64,000 nucleotides of DNA. Source: Xanthomonas cissicola. GTDB lineage: Bacteria; Pseudomonadota; Gammaproteobacteria; Xanthomonadales; Xanthomonadaceae. A program made the translations under genes and the position numbers. The number at the start of each line of letters is the position of its first letter. Positions within the stretch are counted from its first letter, which is position 1. Positions 62,123 through 64,000 of the stretch are shown here, piece after piece. The DNA lies in the NCBI RefSeq assembly GCF_008801575.1, contig NZ_VZPL01000024.1, positions 1 through 64,000 of the forward strand. The letters are read 5' to 3'. The notes under the pieces were generated by a model that saw only the letters and a list, made by a program, of their open reading frames with translations, searched no databases and had not been told where the DNA came from.

Positions 62123-62301
62123 GGGAAGTCCGAGCAAGACGTGGGAGAGCAGAAGAAGTACGAGCGATCAGGCAACAGCGATGCAGCAAGCACTCGGTGC
62201 ACCTGGCGTAAGGATCGGCACGGACGGGACGTACAGGCAGCTTCCTACACACCAACTGCGGCGGGATGACAACGGCGGATCACACCAGCGCCAGGAGATA
62301 T

Positions 62302-62343
62302 TACACTGCACAGTGTAGTTTTATTTTCGTGAAAGTAAACTAC
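62302..62343. promoter_or_regulatory. operator region of the divergent MBL hydrolase/TetR genes
   Basis: TACACTG-CA-CAGTGTA (62302-62317) is a perfect 16-bp palindrome. It is overlapped by a larger dyad: GTAGTTT (62315-62321) with AAACTAC (62337-62343) around an inner TTTTC-GT-GAAA. Both lie within 20-60 bp of the TetR ATG (62362) and in the A/T-rich stretch where its promoter must be. Typical for TetR self-control. Confidence 0.75.
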
Positions 62344-62361
62344 CAGGTGTAAAATCGCCAG

Positions 62362-62994
62362 ATGTCGACCGCACCCTCCCTTCCGGCCACGCCCCAGCGC
62401 CTGACCGACCGCAAACGCAACGCCATCGTCGAGGCCGCCATTGCCGAGTTCCGGCAGCACGGCTTCGAAGCGACCAGCATGGACCGTGTAGCCGCCACCG
62501 CTGGCGTTTCCAAACGCACGGTCTATAACCACTTCCCCAGCAAGGACGCCTTGTTCGGCGAGATTTTGCGCGGGCTGTGGCAACGCAGCGCCGAGGCGGT
62601 GAATCTGGCGTATCGGCCCGATCAACCGCTGCACCTGCAGTTGATCGCCTTGCTGCAACAGAAGCTGCGGCTGTTGGACGACCCGGCGTTCATCGATCTG
62701 TCGCGCGTGGCCATCGCCGAAGGCATCCACTCGCCGGCGCGGGCGCGCGAGTTGCTGTCGCAGCTGGGCAGCAAGGAAGAGGGCACCACCACCTGGCTGC
62801 GTGCCGCACTGGCCGACGGCCGGCTGGCAGGCGTGGAGCCGGACTTCGCCGCGCAGCAGTTGCAGGCGCTGGTGAAGGGCTTTGCGTTCTGGCCGCAGAT
62901 CACCCTGGGCCAGCCGCCGCTGTCGCCGCAGCAACAGACGCAGGTGGCCGAATCGGCGGTGGCGATGTTCCTGGGGTTGTACGCGCGCAAGTGA
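62362..62994 (+). CDS. TetR/AcrR-family transcriptional regulator
   Basis: 210 residues. The N-terminal helix-turn-helix is AIVEAAIAEFRQHGFEATSMDRVAATAGVSKRTVYNHFPSKDALF (about residues 18-62); the C-terminal ligand domain is helical with a conserved AEFR/TetR_C-like end PQITLGQPPLSPQQQTQVAESAVAMFLG. It is likely to repress itself and the divergent metallo-hydrolase through the dyads at 62302-62343. Ligand unknown. Confidence 0.92.
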   Translation: MSTAPSLPATPQRLTDRKRNAIVEAAIAEFRQHGFEATSMDRVAATAGVSKRTVYNHFPSKDALFGEILRGLWQRSAEAVNLAYRPDQPLHLQLIALLQQKLRLLDDPAFIDLSRVAIAEGIHSPARARELLSQLGSKEEGTTTWLRAALADGRLAGVEPDFAAQQLQALVKGFAFWPQITLGQPPLSPQQQTQVAESAVAMFLGLYARK

Positions 62995-63166
62995 GCGCGC
63001 GTCGGCACGCTCGCTTGCGCGCTTAGGGCGGCAAACGAACGTAGCGAGCAGTCGTCGGGTGGGCACGGCCGGCGCACTCAGAGGCGCAATGGACGAGTGG
63101 TACACGCCGATTCCGGGCACCGGCCGCGCACGCCTGGCGGTGCGCGCAGGCGTTTGGTGGCTGCTC

Positions 63167-63544
63167 TTAGTCCTTCGACCACACCGCCAAGGGATAGCCA
63201 TGCGGGTCGGCAAAGTGAAAACGTCGCCCGCCCGGAAACGCGAACACCGGTTGGGTGATCTGCCCACCTGCCGCTTCGATGCGCGTCTGGCTGCGTGCCA
63301 GATCATCGGAGGCGAGCACCACCAGCGCGCCGCCCGGTTGCGGCGTGCCGTGGAAGAAACCGCCGCTCAGGCGGCCGTCGCGGAATTCGCAGCCGCTCAG
63401 GCGGCCGTCGCGGAATTCGCAGTAGTCGGGGCCGTAGTCCTGAAATGTCCAGCCGAAGGCCTGCCCATAAAAGGCTTTGGCGACGGCGATCGAGTCGACG
63501 GCAAATTCCAGATAATCGATGCGGTGCTGCGTGGCGTCGGTCAT
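63167..63544 (-). CDS. VOC-family protein with a duplicated decapeptide
   Basis: 125 residues: HRIDYLEFAVDSIAVAKAFYGQAFGWTFQDYGPDY at the start, then ALVVLASDDLARSQTRIEAAGG and RRFHFADPHGYPLAVWSKD at the end, a single-module vicinal-oxygen-chelate protein. In the middle CEFRDGRLSG occurs twice in a row because of an exact 30-bp DNA repeat (63363-63422). The insertion falls in a surface loop by position, so activity may survive. ATG 63544 is used. Confidence 0.85.
   Translation of the reverse strand: MTDATQHRIDYLEFAVDSIAVAKAFYGQAFGWTFQDYGPDYCEFRDGRLSGCEFRDGRLSGGFFHGTPQPGGALVVLASDDLARSQTRIEAAGGQITQPVFAFPGGRRFHFADPHGYPLAVWSKD
63363..63422. repeat. exact 30-bp tandem duplication inside the VOC gene
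   Basis: Two identical copies starting CCGCTCAGGC, 63363-63392 and 63393-63422. In-frame, adding ten residues to the protein. Identical third-codon positions show that the event is recent. Confidence 0.97.
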
Positions 63545-63612
63545 GGCGTGCTCCTGAGTAAGTGCACAGCATGCGGATTGCGCACGCCGGTGGCTTGGCG
63601 AAAACGGCCAAC

Positions 63613-64000
63613 TCAGCGTGCGTGCTGCTGCACCAGTGCGCGCGGGCTCAGCCCGGTGAGCTGACGTGCATCGCGCACCAGGTGCGGCGCATCGCCGTAG
63701 CCGGCGTGCAGCGCGGCCTCGGTCAAGTTGCGGTGCCCTCGCACGATCCGCAGGAAGCGCTGCAGGCGCAGGACGCGCTGCAGCGTCTTGCTGCCATAGC
63801 CGAATGCGTCCTGGCAGCGGCGGCGCAGCGAACGCTCGCTGATCCCCAACGCATCGGTCAATGCGCTTAGCCGTGTCGGCGTGCCGACGGCCAGTTGTTC
63901 GAACAGCCAAGCCATCTGCGGATCGCGCGCTGCGGCGTGCTGTTGGCAGAGTGCCTGCAAGGTCTGTAACGGATCAGCGCCGTCTTCCAGGCGATGCTGC
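63613..64000 (-). CDS. AraC-family transcriptional regulator, C-terminal part (cut by window edge)
   Basis: The minus-strand frame is open from the window edge to the stop at 63613-63615. It ends in a double helix-turn-helix of AraC type: LSALTDALGISERSLRRRCQDAFGYGSKTLQRVLRLQRFLRI (first HTH and linker) then NLTEAALHAGYGDAPHLVRDARQLTGLSPRALV (second). The N-terminal effector domain lies beyond the window. It is upstream of and co-oriented with the VOC gene, which it may regulate. Confidence 0.88.
   Translation of the reverse strand, partial: QHRLEDGADPLQTLQALCQQHAAARDPQMAWLFEQLAVGTPTRLSALTDALGISERSLRRRCQDAFGYGSKTLQRVLRLQRFLRIVRGHRNLTEAALHAGYGDAPHLVRDARQLTGLSPRALVQQHAR

Overview
The window looks like a chromosomal segment of a Xanthomonas (gamma-proteobacterium, Xanthomonadaceae). 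The reasons are the very high GC content, an Ax21-type outer-membrane protein whose mature N terminus starts AENLSYNFVEGDYVRTP, a complete oleABCD long-chain olefin cluster, a glnA-glnK-amtB-ntrB-ntrC block, and the hairpin and short tandem repeats that litter intergenic DNA in this genus. The species cannot be decided from the sequence alone.

Layout. 1-182: broken-off end of an IS5-family element read on the minus strand. 256-7002: mostly housekeeping genes on the plus strand (ParA-like ATPase, SixA, YceI, a phospholipase D lipoprotein, a thioesterase behind a heptanucleotide repeat, PlsC, a YheT-like hydrolase). 7129-11097: TPR/sulfotransferase-like protein, PEBP protein, quinone oxidoreductase. 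11152-13043 (minus): META/DUF4377 lipoprotein and UppP. 13091-19494: nitrogen-control block with glnA, glnK, amtB, ntrB and ntrC. Two NtrC boxes and a -24/-12 promoter precede glnA, and a third NtrC box lies on the ntrB start. 19936-21234: tandem Cu/Zn superoxide dismutase genes. 21766-27805: a minus-strand pair (VOC protein and an unknown), a plus-strand thiolase, then hemD-hemX-hemY (minus). 28010-32236: glycosyltransferase, thioesterase, rhodanese, secB, gpsA. 32691-33287 (minus): ax21. 33646-41180: poxB, then a sigma54-type two-component system, a predicted sigma54 promoter with an upstream dyad, two paralogous proteins built from the same repeated domain, and an MFS transporter. 41529-42493 (minus): trmL and a small secreted repeat protein. 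42880-50602: ole cluster, interrupted by a Fic-domain gene and by an opposite-strand cysteine-cluster gene. 50929-55226: a ddl fragment, ubiJ-ubiB, a cupin, and a frameshifted truC. 55616-60696: DUF2059 protein, ArfB, acyltransferase, isoaspartyl peptidase, M3 oligopeptidase. 61067-64000: metallo-hydrolase and TetR regulator sharing a dyad-rich promoter, a VOC gene with a fresh 30-bp duplication, and a partial AraC regulator.

How the genes work together. Glutamine synthetase, PII protein, ammonium channel and the NtrB/NtrC pair form a complete nitrogen-status circuit whose operators can be read in the DNA. OleA-D carry out head-to-head condensation of acyl-CoAs, reduction, beta-lactone formation and decarboxylation to olefins. 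UbiJ and UbiB serve ubiquinone synthesis. HemD/X/Y belong to tetrapyrrole synthesis.

The best candidate for an undescribed system is 35423-39858 (perhaps with the transporter to 41180). A membrane histidine kinase and an NtrC-like regulator sit directly upstream of a predicted sigma54 promoter that drives two proteins carrying four copies of an unrecognised domain of about 50 residues, separated by a terminator-like double hairpin.
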